DNA of 64,000 nucleotides from Candidatus Wallbacteria bacterium (GCA_016213845.1 JACQZN010000028.1:1-64000); one strand, 5' to 3'. Positions 1 to 8,510 are shown, numbered from the stretch's first letter. Translations and numbers: made by a program. The notes: generated from the sequence alone by a model not told the origin.

Positions 1-17
1 TACTCGAGACACAGAAG

Positions 18-47
18 AGCCGCCGACTCCGCGAGGGGTCGGCGGCT
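18..47. terminator. Hairpin, probable terminator of a gene left of the window
   Basis: Perfect 10-bp stem (AGCCGCCGAC at 18-27, GTCGGCGGCT at 38-47) around a 10-nt loop. Only a short T-poor tail follows (TGTATCT), so it is not a textbook intrinsic terminator on either strand. It lies about 430 bp past the end of the minus-strand gene that stops at 475, so it more likely ends a gene or tRNA upstream of the window. Confidence 0.45.
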
Positions 48-474
48 TGTATCTCGGACCGACTCCGCTAGACGTCAACGGCCGCAGTGCCTACCGGAAC
101 CGCTTTGGCGGGAGCCGCCGTGAAGCGTCACACGGCATACCTGAGCCGGACAGCCCCTCATGAAATCGCTGCGAGGAAGCGAGGAGTTTGGCGTCTGAGG
201 GAGTCGTGGTCATGGCCGTGGGCTGCTCGTAGCGGTTAGTCCGGGCCGTCGCGTAGGCATCTCTTGCGGTGTCAAATGCGGCGCGCGCTGTTGTCTGCGC
301 CGAGACGTCGCCGCTGCGCAGTGAAGCCTCCTTCCATGTCGGGTTTCGACGACACGGCGTTGGGTGTCACCAAGGCCGCCCAGGAGGGGATGACGAACCC
401 GAGTCGACGCCGCGCATGACACGTGTACCTGGAGAGCGCGACCGCGTCTGGGGCGCATCCCTCCGGTCGAAGCG
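48..474. other. Intergenic, no gene recognised
   Basis: About 430 bases between the hairpin at 18-47 and the stop of the beta-barrel gene. Short open frames exist on both strands but their translations are Arg/Ser/Ala-rich and look like high-GC noise. No RNA gene or clear repeat seen. Confidence 0.5.
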
Positions 475-1599
475 CTAAAACGTGTACCGGACGCCGGCGG
501 AGACGCCGTGGCTGCTGTAGCTTGCACCCGAGACATTGGAGTCATTGCCCAGGTAGCGGTACTGTAGCTCCAGGGTCGTGTGGCGATCGGCCATTGGTTG
601 CACCAGCAGCAGCGAGGACGTCAGGCGCGCATCGGAGCGCGCGAGTCCGTTGGCGGACACCTGGATGGGGTTCGTGAAATCGATGCCGCGGTGTCCCAGC
701 GTGAGCAGCAGGGTTGCATCGCGTTCCTCGAAGAGCCGCACCGGTGCGAATGCGCTCGCGTCGAGGCCGAACGAGTCGCTGTCGTAGTAGCCGCCCTCGG
801 TGCGGTCACGATGGAGCGAGCCGCCCAGCTCGAGGCGAACCCAGCGCAGCAGGTAGTTCTCGAGCTCCCAGGCGCTCGAGAGCCTCAGCGTGTCGACGGG
901 ACCGCTGCGCCGCATCTCGGGCGGGGAGACGACCATGGCGAACTCGTAGTCGGTCCGCTCGGCCGACAACCGGACGTCCCGACCGCGGCCGCGAGAGTAC
1001 GTCGTCGACAGCTCGCCGATCAGCGCGTCGAGACTGCCCTCCGCGCCGGAGTCGGCGACCGTGAAGGCCCCGATGGCGCCACCGGCCGTGAAGCGACCGC
1101 GAGTGACTGCGCCCGAGAGGCGGCCCTCGCCGGTCCACGCGTCATAGGTGCTGTCGGCGAAGCTCGTCTGGCGAGCCAGCCCGCCGCTGGCCGTGAAGAA
1201 CCGGCTCAGGTCCCAGGTGGGCGCGTAGTGCACCTGCAGACCGTTAGAGTTCACCAGCGAGAGCTTCGAGACCGGCCCGATCGCCTCTTCGCGGGCCTGT
1301 TCCAAAGGACTCAAACTACCCGCAAACTCAAATGCTGTGCGCAGGCTCAGCGAGAGCGGTTTCGCCGCCGGTGCTCCCGGTGCCACTGCCCGCAGGGCGC
1401 CGAGCCGGAAGTCGATCTCCTGCTGCAGCGCCGTCCCGGTGGTCAGACTCCGGGCCACCTCGAGCTCGGCGATCGAGTCCGCGATCCGGCCCTGAAGCTG
1501 CAGCACGTGGGCGCGTGACATCGCCACCAGGGAGGCCAGCGCGGGCGAGGCATTCTCGGCAGCCTCGAAGTCGCGCAGTGCCGCCGGGAAGTTGCGCAT
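475..1599 (-). CDS. C-terminal part of frameshifted EF-hand/outer-membrane beta-barrel protein
   Basis: The product begins with a helical, TPR-like stretch (from MRNFPAALRDFEAAE through RIADSIAELEVARSL) and continues as about 300 residues of alternating polar/hydrophobic beta strands. It ends in GVSAGVRYTF; a terminal Phe after a YTF-type strand is the usual signal for BAM-dependent outer-membrane insertion. The frame is open to 1821, but residues upstream of about 1618 look like noise. The sensible N-terminal sequence continues in the neighbouring frame (EF-hand part, 1443-2114). The ATG at 1599 is the first candidate start if the product is made separately; AAGGA lies only one or two bases before it, which is too close for a strong site. 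The simplest reading is one ancestral gene of roughly 545 codons (start 2114, stop 475) broken by one indel near 1600-1620. Function unknown: porin-like or adhesion barrel. Confidence 0.6.
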   Translation of the reverse strand: MRNFPAALRDFEAAENASPALASLVAMSRAHVLQLQGRIADSIAELEVARSLTTGTALQQEIDFRLGALRAVAPGAPAAKPLSLSLRTAFEFAGSLSPLEQAREEAIGPVSKLSLVNSNGLQVHYAPTWDLSRFFTASGGLARQTSFADSTYDAWTGEGRLSGAVTRGRFTAGGAIGAFTVADSGAEGSLDALIGELSTTYSRGRGRDVRLSAERTDYEFAMVVSPPEMRRSGPVDTLRLSSAWELENYLLRWVRLELGGSLHRDRTEGGYYDSDSFGLDASAFAPVRLFEERDATLLLTLGHRGIDFTNPIQVSANGLARSDARLTSSLLLVQPMADRHTTLELQYRYLGNDSNVSGASYSSHGVSAGVRYTF

Positions 1600-2114
1600 G
1601 TCCTTGCGGTTCTCGCCGCGTCGATGCGAGTCTTGTCTCCGGAGGACTGCGCTTCGCGGAGGTCGGCACGGGCCTTGTCGAGCGACGCCTTCTGCTCGGC
1701 AGTCAGCTGCTGACCGCCGCCCTGGAGTCCTCGGTGACCGCGCGGGTGGTGGGGCCGGTCCGGGTGCAACTCCTCGCGGCTGATGGTGCCATCGCCATCG
1801 GTATCGGCCTGGTTCACCCACTCGGCCTGCGCGGCAGCGAGTTCCTCGGCGCCGATGCTGCCGTTGCCGTCCTTGTCGAAGTATGCCAGGAACGCCTGGC
1901 GCCCGGCCTCGAGCTTCTCAGCCGTGATGCCTCCATAGTCGGGAGCGGATGGGCGCAGCCAGGGCATCCAGATCATCGCGCCCACGGCGGCCGGCCTGGG
2001 CGGCTGAAACATCCGCTCGTCCGGCGGCGGGGCCGGCGGCCCCTCCATCTCCTGCGCAGGGGCGCACGGCGCCAGCAACGACACGAGCGACATCGCCAAG
2101 AGGATTCGCTTCAT
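1443..2114 (-). CDS. N-terminal part of the same gene: exported EF-hand protein, frameshifted
   Basis: The start at 2114 has an excellent ribosome site (AAGGAAGGAG) and gives a signal peptide (MKRILLAMSLVSLLAPCAPAQ). Two consecutive EF-hands follow, with loops DKDGNGSIGAEE and DTDGDGTISREE, so the protein should bind Ca2+ in the periplasm or at the cell surface. A Lys/Ala/Asp helix comes next (KASLDKARADLREAQSSGDKTRIDAAR). After about position 1618 the frame turns into Arg/Ser/Pro/Cys-rich noise until its stop at 1443, while good sequence resumes in the other frame (475-1599). The helix closely resembles the end of the EF-hand protein at 4208-5059 (ARQDLRDAMSGGDRTAIAQAR), so the two genes share an N-terminal module. 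Whether the frameshift is biological or an assembly error cannot be decided here. Confidence 0.7.
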   Translation of the reverse strand: MKRILLAMSLVSLLAPCAPAQEMEGPPAPPPDERMFQPPRPAAVGAMIWMPWLRPSAPDYGGITAEKLEAGRQAFLAYFDKDGNGSIGAEELAAAQAEWVNQADTDGDGTISREELHPDRPHHPRGHRGLQGGGQQLTAEQKASLDKARADLREAQSSGDKTRIDAARTARTCATSRRHCATSRLPRMPRPRWPPWWRCHAPTCCSFRAGSRTRSPSSRWPGV

Positions 2115-2352
2115 CGAAAGACTCCTTCCTTCGGTTGGGCCCGGCTGGGCCCAGTGCCACAAGAACCATGACGTCGAGATGTTGCGAGGCAGTTTCCACG
2201 ACGTGAGGGGATCGTGGATTCGCCGGTTGCTTCCTGACCTGAATCCAGGCGGCCGATCGACCGAAGCCTGGCCGGGAGCTAGAGTGATTCTCGTTGCCGA
2301 TCCGGCCAATTAGACTCGCTCCGGAATGGCGTAGTTTCGCTACCCATCGGGC

Positions 2353-2877
2353 TCAGTTGCCGCGGAACCTCTCCTGGCCGCCGCCACGCGAGCCTCGACG
2401 CTGTTGCATCTTCTCGCGGAAGGCTTCGCGTTCCTCGGCTGTCATTGCCTGGAACTTGGCTTTCATGGCCTCGCGGTCCGGGCCCTTGCCGTTCTTCCGA
2501 AATTGCTTCATTCCCTCCCGTTGCTTTGGCGTGAGCGATTCCATCCGCTTCCTCTGCCCGGCCATCCTCTGCTCGGCCTTGGCGCGTTCCTCCGGGCTCA
2601 GGGTGGCCAGCCAGGCTTGTTGCTTCTGCTGTATGAATGCGTGGCGCTGCTCGGATGTCATCGCGTGGAGCTTCTCCCGATCCTCGGCCGAGAGCTCCCC
2701 CCAGGGCGGCGTCATCCGGCGATGGCCGCGCATGTCCGCTGCGGGGTGCGCCCCATCCGGACCCCGGTCGTCGAATCGCGCCGGGTCGCTTCGAACAACT
2801 TCTGCTTCGCTAGTCTGGGCCATGACTGCCGCAGTGAAGGAAAGCCCCATGGCGAGTAGTAGTGCGAGAACTCCCAT
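2353..2877 (-). CDS. Exported Spy/DUF3106-like repeat protein
   Basis: 174 residues. The start at 2877 follows AGGAGG and gives a signal peptide (MGVLALLLAMGLSFTAAVMAQ). The mature part carries four imperfect copies of a charged helical motif: LSAEDREKLHAM, LSPEERAKAEQRM, LTPKQREGMKQFR and MTAEEREAFREKM. Such [LM]-[ST]-x-E-x-R repeats occur in small periplasmic proteins of the Spy/CpxP (LTxxQ) and DUF3106 types, some of which are chaperones or metal-stress proteins. The C-terminus is Arg/Gly-rich (QRRGSRGGGQERFRGN). It lies among exported EF-hand proteins next to a two-component system, a context that fits envelope stress, but the role is inferred. Confidence 0.7.
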   Translation of the reverse strand: MGVLALLLAMGLSFTAAVMAQTSEAEVVRSDPARFDDRGPDGAHPAADMRGHRRMTPPWGELSAEDREKLHAMTSEQRHAFIQQKQQAWLATLSPEERAKAEQRMAGQRKRMESLTPKQREGMKQFRKNGKGPDREAMKAKFQAMTAEEREAFREKMQQRRGSRGGGQERFRGN

Positions 2878-3049
2878 TGAACCCAACCTCCTGTGTACGG
2901 GGTGACAACGGTGCGAGGGCCGCGCAGTCACCGTGCCGCAACGCGGCGTTGACTCGAGTATGAACCGCGAGTGTTTCTCAAACGTCTCCAACTTATAGAA
3001 GAGATGTGACGACTCCAGTCCTTCGGCCCGGACACGCGTCCAAGAAGAG

Positions 3050-4168
3050 TCAATGGATGAACGGACCGATGTTGGTGGTGGGTCGCGGCGCCGACTGGAA
3101 CCGACCCGGTCCCGGTGGTCCGTCCGCCTTCGACACGGTTCCCACGGTCCGGCTGCCCAGCTTCGCGCCAGACAGACCAAGGAAGACAGCCGCCCCCGAT
3201 GGAAGCGAGAGCTCCGAGTAGACCATCCCGAGCCCCACGGCCCCAATAGCCCTCAGCGAGGAGCTGGAGCTGTCGGTCGAACTGGTCAGTTTCATGCTGA
3301 AGGCGGCCTTCACGACATCCGTGAAGGTCCCGGCCCCGACGGTGCCGGACGCAGCCTGGCTCATGGTCACGGTGCCCGTGAACCGGCCCAGCGTGGTGGA
3401 AGTGGCGCAGTCATAGACGTCGCTCGCGAACGACCGGGCCGTGCCCAGAAGCGTCGATGGGTCCACTGTCAGCGGTAACAGCAAGCAGTAGCCGCTGCCC
3501 TGCAGCATCAACGGCAGGTTCAGGCTCTGACGGCGCGGGTAGCGGGCCGAGTGTGTGAAGAAAGCGTTTCCTTCGCTGCTGCCCGAGGTCTCGACGTTCA
3601 CCCAATCGTCGTCGACACTGACGATCGTCACGGAAATCGTGCCGGTGCCGACGCCCCCGGTCGAGTCCCTCATCTGGTACTCGTAGACGTAAACATCACC
3701 GGCGGCGGCGTCCGGGAAGTAGGCCAACAACGGGCGCGTGCCGTCGTGAACCGTGAACTTCAATTCGGAGAAGAGCCCTTGCGCGTCCACGCCGCGCATT
3801 GTCACCACCGCCGAGCCGCTGGAGCTCGACAGGTCGAGCTGAAAGGCCGCCGTCCCCTGCGTTGTCGGCAGGCTCTGCTCTGCGCCCGTGTTCACGCTGT
3901 AGGTGAGCCGGCTGAGGCTGCCCGCCAACGTCACCGTGACGGTCGGCGTCCGCGTGGAGGCAACGAAGTCATCCTGCCCGTTCGCCGAGACCACGGAAAA
4001 GTAGGCGGTCGAGGTACCGGAGGAAGAGATGCTGTGCGCGGTGATCGAGCTAGCGGTCGCCTCGCTGGTGGAAGCGGCGGTCCCGCAGCCTCCTGGGCCG
4101 AACGGCAAGGCGAGCAGGACCAGTCCAAGGCAACCGGTGACCAACGGATGGGCAAATCGGGAATCCAT
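3050..4168 (-). CDS. Putative exported lipoprotein, unknown
   Basis: 372 residues. The start at 4168 is preceded by GAGGAGG. The N-terminus has a hydrophobic segment ending in GPGGCGTA, so Cys28 could be lipidated; the residues before it do not match the lipobox consensus well. Residues 30-140 are Ser/Thr/Gly-rich beta sequence resembling a bacterial Ig-like or cadherin-type module. The rest is a beta-rich domain that I do not recognise, with a conspicuous Ser tract (SSTDSSSSSL). Same strand as the EF-hand gene, whose stop is 40 bp upstream of this start, so co-transcription is possible. Confidence 0.65.
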   Translation of the reverse strand: MDSRFAHPLVTGCLGLVLLALPFGPGGCGTAASTSEATASSITAHSISSSGTSTAYFSVVSANGQDDFVASTRTPTVTVTLAGSLSRLTYSVNTGAEQSLPTTQGTAAFQLDLSSSSGSAVVTMRGVDAQGLFSELKFTVHDGTRPLLAYFPDAAAGDVYVYEYQMRDSTGGVGTGTISVTIVSVDDDWVNVETSGSSEGNAFFTHSARYPRRQSLNLPLMLQGSGYCLLLPLTVDPSTLLGTARSFASDVYDCATSTTLGRFTGTVTMSQAASGTVGAGTFTDVVKAAFSMKLTSSTDSSSSSLRAIGAVGLGMVYSELSLPSGAAVFLGLSGAKLGSRTVGTVSKADGPPGPGRFQSAPRPTTNIGPFIH

Positions 4169-4207
4169 GAGACCTCCTCGAGCCGTGCAGGAGCAGGCGG
4201 CGAATGC

Positions 4208-5059
4208 CTACCTCGTCTTCGCCGACTCATTGGCGCGGCGGGCCGACCAGTAAGCCCGTCGGGCCTGTGCGATCGCCGTGCGGTCGCCGCCGGACATCGC
4301 ATCTCGCAAGTCCTGCCGGGCTTTGGCAAACGCGTCTTGGGCCCTCGCCCGGGCCAGCTGCTGGTCCGTGTTGTCCGCGTCTCCTGGCGTGCCGTCGCGG
4401 GTTCCGCCCGTGAGACCGGAGCCGGGCATTCCGCGGATGCCGGCCGCTGCCAGCTCGTCGGAGGTGATCAGGCCGTCGCCGCTCGTATCCAGCGCGCGGA
4501 ACCACTCGGCTTGTCGGTCGGTGAACTCGTTTCCGGTCACGTGCCCGTCACCGTTTGCGTCCAGGTAGCGCTGAAGCGCTCGCCCGGCATTCGTCAGATC
4601 GTCCTCGGAGATTCCGGCGTTGCTCGAGGTCGGCCCGAGCCAGGCGAGCCACATCATCGTCACGGGCGGTGGAACAGCAGTCTCTGGCTGCGAGACTGCG
4701 CTGGTGTCTACTTCCTGCGAATAGGATGACCGGGACTGCATCTGCGACAGCCAGGCAAGGTAGGCCGCCTGGGCCACGTCGGGGCCCGTCGTGCCGCCGG
4801 TCTGCCACGGGGTCCCGCCAGCGCTTTGCCACGGGGGCAGAAGCCCCGGCATGCTGGTAGGACCCGTGCGTCCCTGCGAGCAGGAGGAGAGGCCCATTTG
4901 ACCCTGTCCTCCCGGCTGCCATGACGTCCCCTGTTGACCCGACTGTATTGCGATCTGCCGGTCGAAGCCCGGGTGAACCATCCGGGCCTGGCCGGCGGCG
5001 GAGAGCGCGGTGGTTGCGCAGAGTACCAGCAGCATTATGGAGTCCCTGGTGCGAGTCAT
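4208..5059 (-). CDS. Exported EF-hand (calcium-binding) protein
   Basis: 283 residues. AGGAGG at 5069-5074 precedes two in-frame ATGs at 5065 and 5059; 5059 has the better spacing. A signal peptide (MTRTRDSIMLLVLCATTALSAAGQA) is followed by a Gln/Gly-rich stretch. Two EF-hands then appear, with loops DANGDGHVTGNE and DTSGDGLITSDE, both keeping the canonical Asp/Glu positions. The last 60 residues form a charged Ala/Arg-rich helix shared with the EF-hand gene at 1443-2114. Divergent from the response regulator at 5282, with a 222-bp spacer that must hold both promoters. Probably a secreted or periplasmic Ca2+-responsive protein; partner unknown. Confidence 0.75.
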   Translation of the reverse strand: MTRTRDSIMLLVLCATTALSAAGQARMVHPGFDRQIAIQSGQQGTSWQPGGQGQMGLSSCSQGRTGPTSMPGLLPPWQSAGGTPWQTGGTTGPDVAQAAYLAWLSQMQSRSSYSQEVDTSAVSQPETAVPPPVTMMWLAWLGPTSSNAGISEDDLTNAGRALQRYLDANGDGHVTGNEFTDRQAEWFRALDTSGDGLITSDELAAAGIRGMPGSGLTGGTRDGTPGDADNTDQQLARARAQDAFAKARQDLRDAMSGGDRTAIAQARRAYWSARRANESAKTR

Positions 5060-5281
5060 CGACATCGACCTCCTGAAGCCCATCACGGTGAAGAGTGCGG
5101 ACCGTTCCCCCTTTGGTTCTTACTGCACCGGCTGTTTTCAGGTATTGGCCGGAATGTCGACAATTTGTGAACGCGCGGGTGATTCGTGCAGGGGCCCCCT
5201 CCCGGACGCTACTCTTGGCACGGCGCCGGCCGTGGCATGGTTCGAGGCGCGGTCTGTTGTCGAAGTCGGAGGCTCCAAAAG

Positions 5282-5965
5282 ATGACGCGAATCCTGATTG
5301 TCGAGGACGACCCCCAGATCGCCGGAGGGCTGATCAAGTCGCTGGCGCGGGAGGGCTATGAGTGCCTCTCGGCCTCCGACGGCCCGACGGCGCTCGAAAT
5401 GGCCCGCCGCGAGAAGCCGGATGCGATGCTGCTTGACCTGATGATCCCGGGGCTCCACGGAATCGCGGTCTGCAAGCAGCTCCGCAAGGAGTCTCGAGTG
5501 CCGATCCTCATCCTGACGGCACGCGACGCAGAGGCCGAGAAGTTGCTCGGTCTCGACAGCGGAGCTGACGATTACATCACGAAGCCGTTCTCGCTGGTCG
5601 AGCTCTTGGCCCGGATCCGCTCGGTGTTGAGGCGGTCTCGCGACCGGGAGAAGCCGACCGCCGTGATCCGTTGCGGGGCCCTCGAAATCGACAAGGAGAA
5701 GCGCAGGGTAACCCTCGACGGCCAGGAGATCCGGCTGAAGCCGACCGAGTTCGCTCTTCTCGCGTTCCTGGCGTCTACCCCGGGGAAGGTCTTCACACGG
5801 GCCGCCCTGCTAGACGCCATTTGGAAGACCGCCTTCGAGGGCTACCAGAGGACCGTCGATACTCACGTCACGCGCATCCGTAAGAAGATCGAGCGCGACC
5901 AGGCAAACCCCGAATACGTCCTCACGGTCCACGGCATCGGTTACAAGTTCCAGGAATTCGAGTGA
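5282..5965 (+). CDS. OmpR/PhoB-family response regulator
   Basis: 227 residues. Receiver domain at 1-120 with the acidic pocket E8/D9, phospho-acceptor D52, T79 and K101 (DYITKPF). It is followed by a winged-helix DNA-binding domain ending in the standard YVLTVHGIGYKF. The ATG at 5282 follows GAGGCTCC, a moderate ribosome site. The stop codon overlaps the GTG start of the histidine kinase by 4 bp, so the two are translationally coupled. The divergent exported EF-hand block is the obvious candidate regulon, but no binding site was identified. Confidence 0.95.
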   Translation: MTRILIVEDDPQIAGGLIKSLAREGYECLSASDGPTALEMARREKPDAMLLDLMIPGLHGIAVCKQLRKESRVPILILTARDAEAEKLLGLDSGADDYITKPFSLVELLARIRSVLRRSRDREKPTAVIRCGALEIDKEKRRVTLDGQEIRLKPTEFALLAFLASTPGKVFTRAALLDAIWKTAFEGYQRTVDTHVTRIRKKIERDQANPEYVLTVHGIGYKFQEFE

Positions 5966-7389
5966 TCCGTTCCCTCTCGCTCTCCTGGAAGCTCAGTGGG
6001 CTGATCTTGCTCACGCTGGTCTGCGGCGTCGGCCTGCAGTGGGGCCTGTTGCGGTTATCGCATCCCTGGGAGCAGCCCGAGGGGCCGCGCGCCTGGAACT
6101 CGATGCAGGGAGAACTCGCGGCGCTGATCCTCGACGGCCGGTTGAAGGCTGGTGCGCCGGATAGCGCGCTCCAGGAGACGGTTCGCTCGAGCTTCGAGCG
6201 CGCGCCCCACTGCTGCATCATCCTCTTCGACGACAGCGGCCGCATCCGGGCCTCTCTGCGCCGACCCAGCATCGTCGAGCTCACGCCGGAGATACTCCGC
6301 GAAGCTGCGATGGGGCTGCACCAAGGGAAAGACGTCGTCCTGCAAGCATCACCGGGAAAGTTGCCGGTGGCCTTCATTCGCGCGTCCGCGGGGCGCCCGG
6401 CCCTGTACGCTGCATGCATTCCGGCCCGCGGCCCCGATCGGCCGGTGCCTCCGAGCCGGCTGTACTTTCTCCTCGTCCCGATCGTCACCTTCCTGCTCGT
6501 ATCAGGCATCGCCGGGGTCCTCGGCCTCCGGCTCTTCTTGAGGCGCATCCGGGGCCTGGAGGAGGGGGTCGCGCTGCTGAGCAAGGGAGAGCTGGCCGCT
6601 CGCATCGACCCGGGGCCCGACGACGAAATCGGCCGCCTCGGGCGGGCGTTCAATGCGATGGCCGACAACCTCTGCAAGGCGGTCACGGAGCTCGAGGCGC
6701 AGGACCGGATCCGCCGTGAGATCCTGGCCGACGTCGCCCACGAGCTACGTACGCCGTTGACCTCGCTTACCATCCAGGTCGACCTCTTTCGCCAGCGTCC
6801 CGAAGAGGTCACCGAAGAACAGGCCGAGCAGATTGAGATCATTGCGGACAACGCTGCCACGATGGGCCGGCGAATCCGCGATATCCTCGTGCTGTCGCGA
6901 AGCGAGGCCGGCGAGATCGTCCTCAAGATAGGCGATGCCGACCTTGTCGACCTCCTGAGAGACCTCGTGCGTGATTTTACGCCAGTGGCCGACAAGCGGT
7001 CCGTGCGGCTGCTTGCTCCGCCGGAGGAAGGGCCGCTGGTCATCCCGATGGACAAGGAGAGGCTGCGGCACGTCTTCGAGAACCTCCTGCAGAACGCAAT
7101 CCAGTACAGCCAAGGCGGCGGAAGGGTCGCCATTGGCCTTCGCGTGGAAGGGATCGATGTGGTCGTCGAGTTCGAGGACAGCGGGCCCGGGATCGCACCG
7201 GAAGACCTGTCGAACATCTTTGAGCGTTTTCGCCGCGGTCACGGCAGCCTCGGGGCCGGCACGGGTCTGGGTCTAGCGATCGTCAAGAAGTTCGTCGAGT
7301 TGCACGGGGGCCGATGCTCGGCAACGAGCATCCTGGGCAAGGGCTCCCGCTTCACGGTTCGGCTGCCGATCATGCGTCGGAAGCGATGA
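5962..7389 (+). CDS. Sensor histidine kinase
   Basis: 475 residues, GTG start overlapping the response-regulator stop. One membrane segment near residues 10-30, an extracytoplasmic sensor region of about 140 residues, and a second membrane segment around 170-195 (FLLVPIVTFLLVSGIAG). HAMP follows, then HisKA with phospho-acceptor His260 in DVAHELRTPLTSL. The ATPase domain has an N box (ENLLQNAIQYS) and G boxes (DSGPGIAPEDL, GTGLGLAIVKKF). The layout is complete, so it should be an active kinase for the neighbouring regulator. The input signal is not evident from sequence. Confidence 0.95.
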   Translation: MIRSLSLSWKLSGLILLTLVCGVGLQWGLLRLSHPWEQPEGPRAWNSMQGELAALILDGRLKAGAPDSALQETVRSSFERAPHCCIILFDDSGRIRASLRRPSIVELTPEILREAAMGLHQGKDVVLQASPGKLPVAFIRASAGRPALYAACIPARGPDRPVPPSRLYFLLVPIVTFLLVSGIAGVLGLRLFLRRIRGLEEGVALLSKGELAARIDPGPDDEIGRLGRAFNAMADNLCKAVTELEAQDRIRREILADVAHELRTPLTSLTIQVDLFRQRPEEVTEEQAEQIEIIADNAATMGRRIRDILVLSRSEAGEIVLKIGDADLVDLLRDLVRDFTPVADKRSVRLLAPPEEGPLVIPMDKERLRHVFENLLQNAIQYSQGGGRVAIGLRVEGIDVVVEFEDSGPGIAPEDLSNIFERFRRGHGSLGAGTGLGLAIVKKFVELHGGRCSATSILGKGSRFTVRLPIMRRKR

Positions 7390-7802
7390 CGAGCTCGGGG
7401 AGCTTCATGCCTCTCGCGAGAGCTCCCGGATCGCCTGCAGTGCGGCCCTCACGTCCGGAGGCGGACACAGGAACAGAGTTCGGACCCTGTCCCGTTGGGG
7501 GTACTCAAGAGTTAAAAGAGCACCCGGCTCCAGATGGGGCCGGCTGTTCGCCTACTCTGCTCCATCGTGGCAGGCTGGTTGCGCGCTAGATGCATTTTCA
7601 GCGAAGGCTTCGGCTCTGCCCGTCGAGCGCCGCCAACTCGACCCTGGAAACGACGGCAATCCGAGGATCTGGTCGCGGCTCCTGCCGCGAGGGTTCTCGA
7701 CCGTGCACGAACGCCCTGCCTCCGAAGCTCGAGGTCCAATGGGACACCCGGCCCACGACCGTGAAGCACCGGCGCCGCGCGCACCCTCCCCGCAAGGACT
7801 GA
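7390..7802 (+). other. Intergenic after the two-component operon
   Basis: About 410 bases without a convincing gene. A stem of GGGAGCT (7398-7404) and AGCTCCC (7421-7427) encloses the 12-bp palindrome CTCTCGCGAGAG (7411-7422), just after the kinase stop, and may end that transcript; there is no T-run. Short frames on both strands are Arg/Ser/Pro-rich and look random. Confidence 0.45.
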
Positions 7803-7832
7803 GTGACATCGACGCATCAAAGGTGGTATGTT
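7803..7832 (+). promoter_or_regulatory. Promoter of the VapBC operon
   Basis: GTGACA (7803-7808, 5/6 match to the -35 consensus), an 18-bp spacer, then TATGTT (7827-7832) as -10. Initiation about 7 bp further on would fall at or next to the A of the antitoxin ATG at 7840, which predicts a leaderless or near-leaderless mRNA. No Shine-Dalgarno sequence precedes that ATG, which agrees. Confidence 0.6.
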
Positions 7833-7839
7833 TTGATGC
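7814..7839 (+). promoter_or_regulatory. Palindromic operator of the toxin-antitoxin operon
   Basis: Perfect 8-bp inverted repeat: GCATCAAA (7814-7821) and TTTGATGC (7832-7839), 10 bp apart. It covers the spacer and the -10 and abuts the antitoxin start. RHH antitoxins of the VapB type usually repress their own promoter through such palindromes, so this is the expected autoregulatory site. Confidence 0.6.
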
Positions 7840-8088
7840 ATGAGGACGACTCTCTCTCTTGACGACGATGTGGCAGCCCTGCTCGAGCGCGCCCGCAAGC
7901 GGCGCCAGAGCGGACTGAAGGAGACAGTCAACGAGGCGCTCCGCCGGGGACTTCGCGAAATGACCGCTCCCGCTCCCCGAGTCGAGCCCTACCGCACGCC
8001 ATCGGTCAGTCTAGGGCGCTGCCTGGTGGGGAGTCTCGACGACGTCGAAGAGGTCCTGGCCATTGCGGAAGAGGAGTCGGTCCCGTGA
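7840..8088 (+). CDS. vapB: VapB-type antitoxin (ribbon-helix-helix)
   Basis: 82 residues. The N-terminus MRTTLSLDDDVAALLERARKR is a typical RHH beta strand plus helix, and the second helix is LKETVNEALRRGLRE. The C-terminal half (SLGRCLVGSLDDVEEVLAIAEEE) should wrap the toxin. It neutralises the PIN toxin and represses the operon. Its stop overlaps the GTG of the toxin by 4 bp. Identification rests on fold signature and context; related RHH antitoxins carry other names. Confidence 0.85.
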   Translation: MRTTLSLDDDVAALLERARKRRQSGLKETVNEALRRGLREMTAPAPRVEPYRTPSVSLGRCLVGSLDDVEEVLAIAEEESVP

Positions 8089-8510
8089 TCTTGGTGGACG
8101 CCAACCTTCTGGTCTACGCTCATATCTCCTCGTTCTCGCAACACGAGGCCGCACACCGATGGCTGGATGAACGATTAAACGGGACCGCTCAGGTGGGAAT
8201 TCCGTGGCCCAGTGTGCTGGCATTCGTGAGAATCGTTTCGAACCCGCGCGTTTTCGAACGAGCCTTGAGCGTTCGTGAGGCGTGGAGGCAGGCAAGCGCC
8301 TGGCTGGATTGTCCGTCCGTCTGGACCCCGGCTCCCACCGATCGACACCGCGAGGTCCTTCATCCACTGCTAGAAGATGTCGGACGAGCGACGCTGATTC
8401 CAGATGCCCATCTGGCTGCGCTCGCTGTCGAACATGGCCTCACGCTCTGCTCGACCGATGGCGACTTCGCCCGCTTCCGCGGACTTCGCTGGGTGAATCC
8501 GCTGGCCTGA
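8085..8510 (+). CDS. vapC: VapC-type PIN-domain toxin (ribonuclease)
   Basis: 141 residues, GTG start coupled to the antitoxin. It opens with MILVDANLLVYA, giving the first PIN-domain Asp. Further acidic residues expected of the Mg2+ site lie in LIPDAHLAALA and in CSTDGDFARF. The C-terminal FRGLRWVNPL is characteristic of the VapC subgroup found in many high-GC bacteria. Likely an endoribonuclease acting on tRNA or rRNA when freed from the antitoxin. Family length is normal and nothing looks broken. Confidence 0.9.
   Translation: MILVDANLLVYAHISSFSQHEAAHRWLDERLNGTAQVGIPWPSVLAFVRIVSNPRVFERALSVREAWRQASAWLDCPSVWTPAPTDRHREVLHPLLEDVGRATLIPDAHLAALAVEHGLTLCSTDGDFARFRGLRWVNPLA

Noticed and set aside
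1600..1625. Programmed ribosomal frameshift in the EF-hand/barrel gene
   Set aside because: No slippery heptamer or downstream stem-loop is apparent; a simple indel or sequencing error is more likely.
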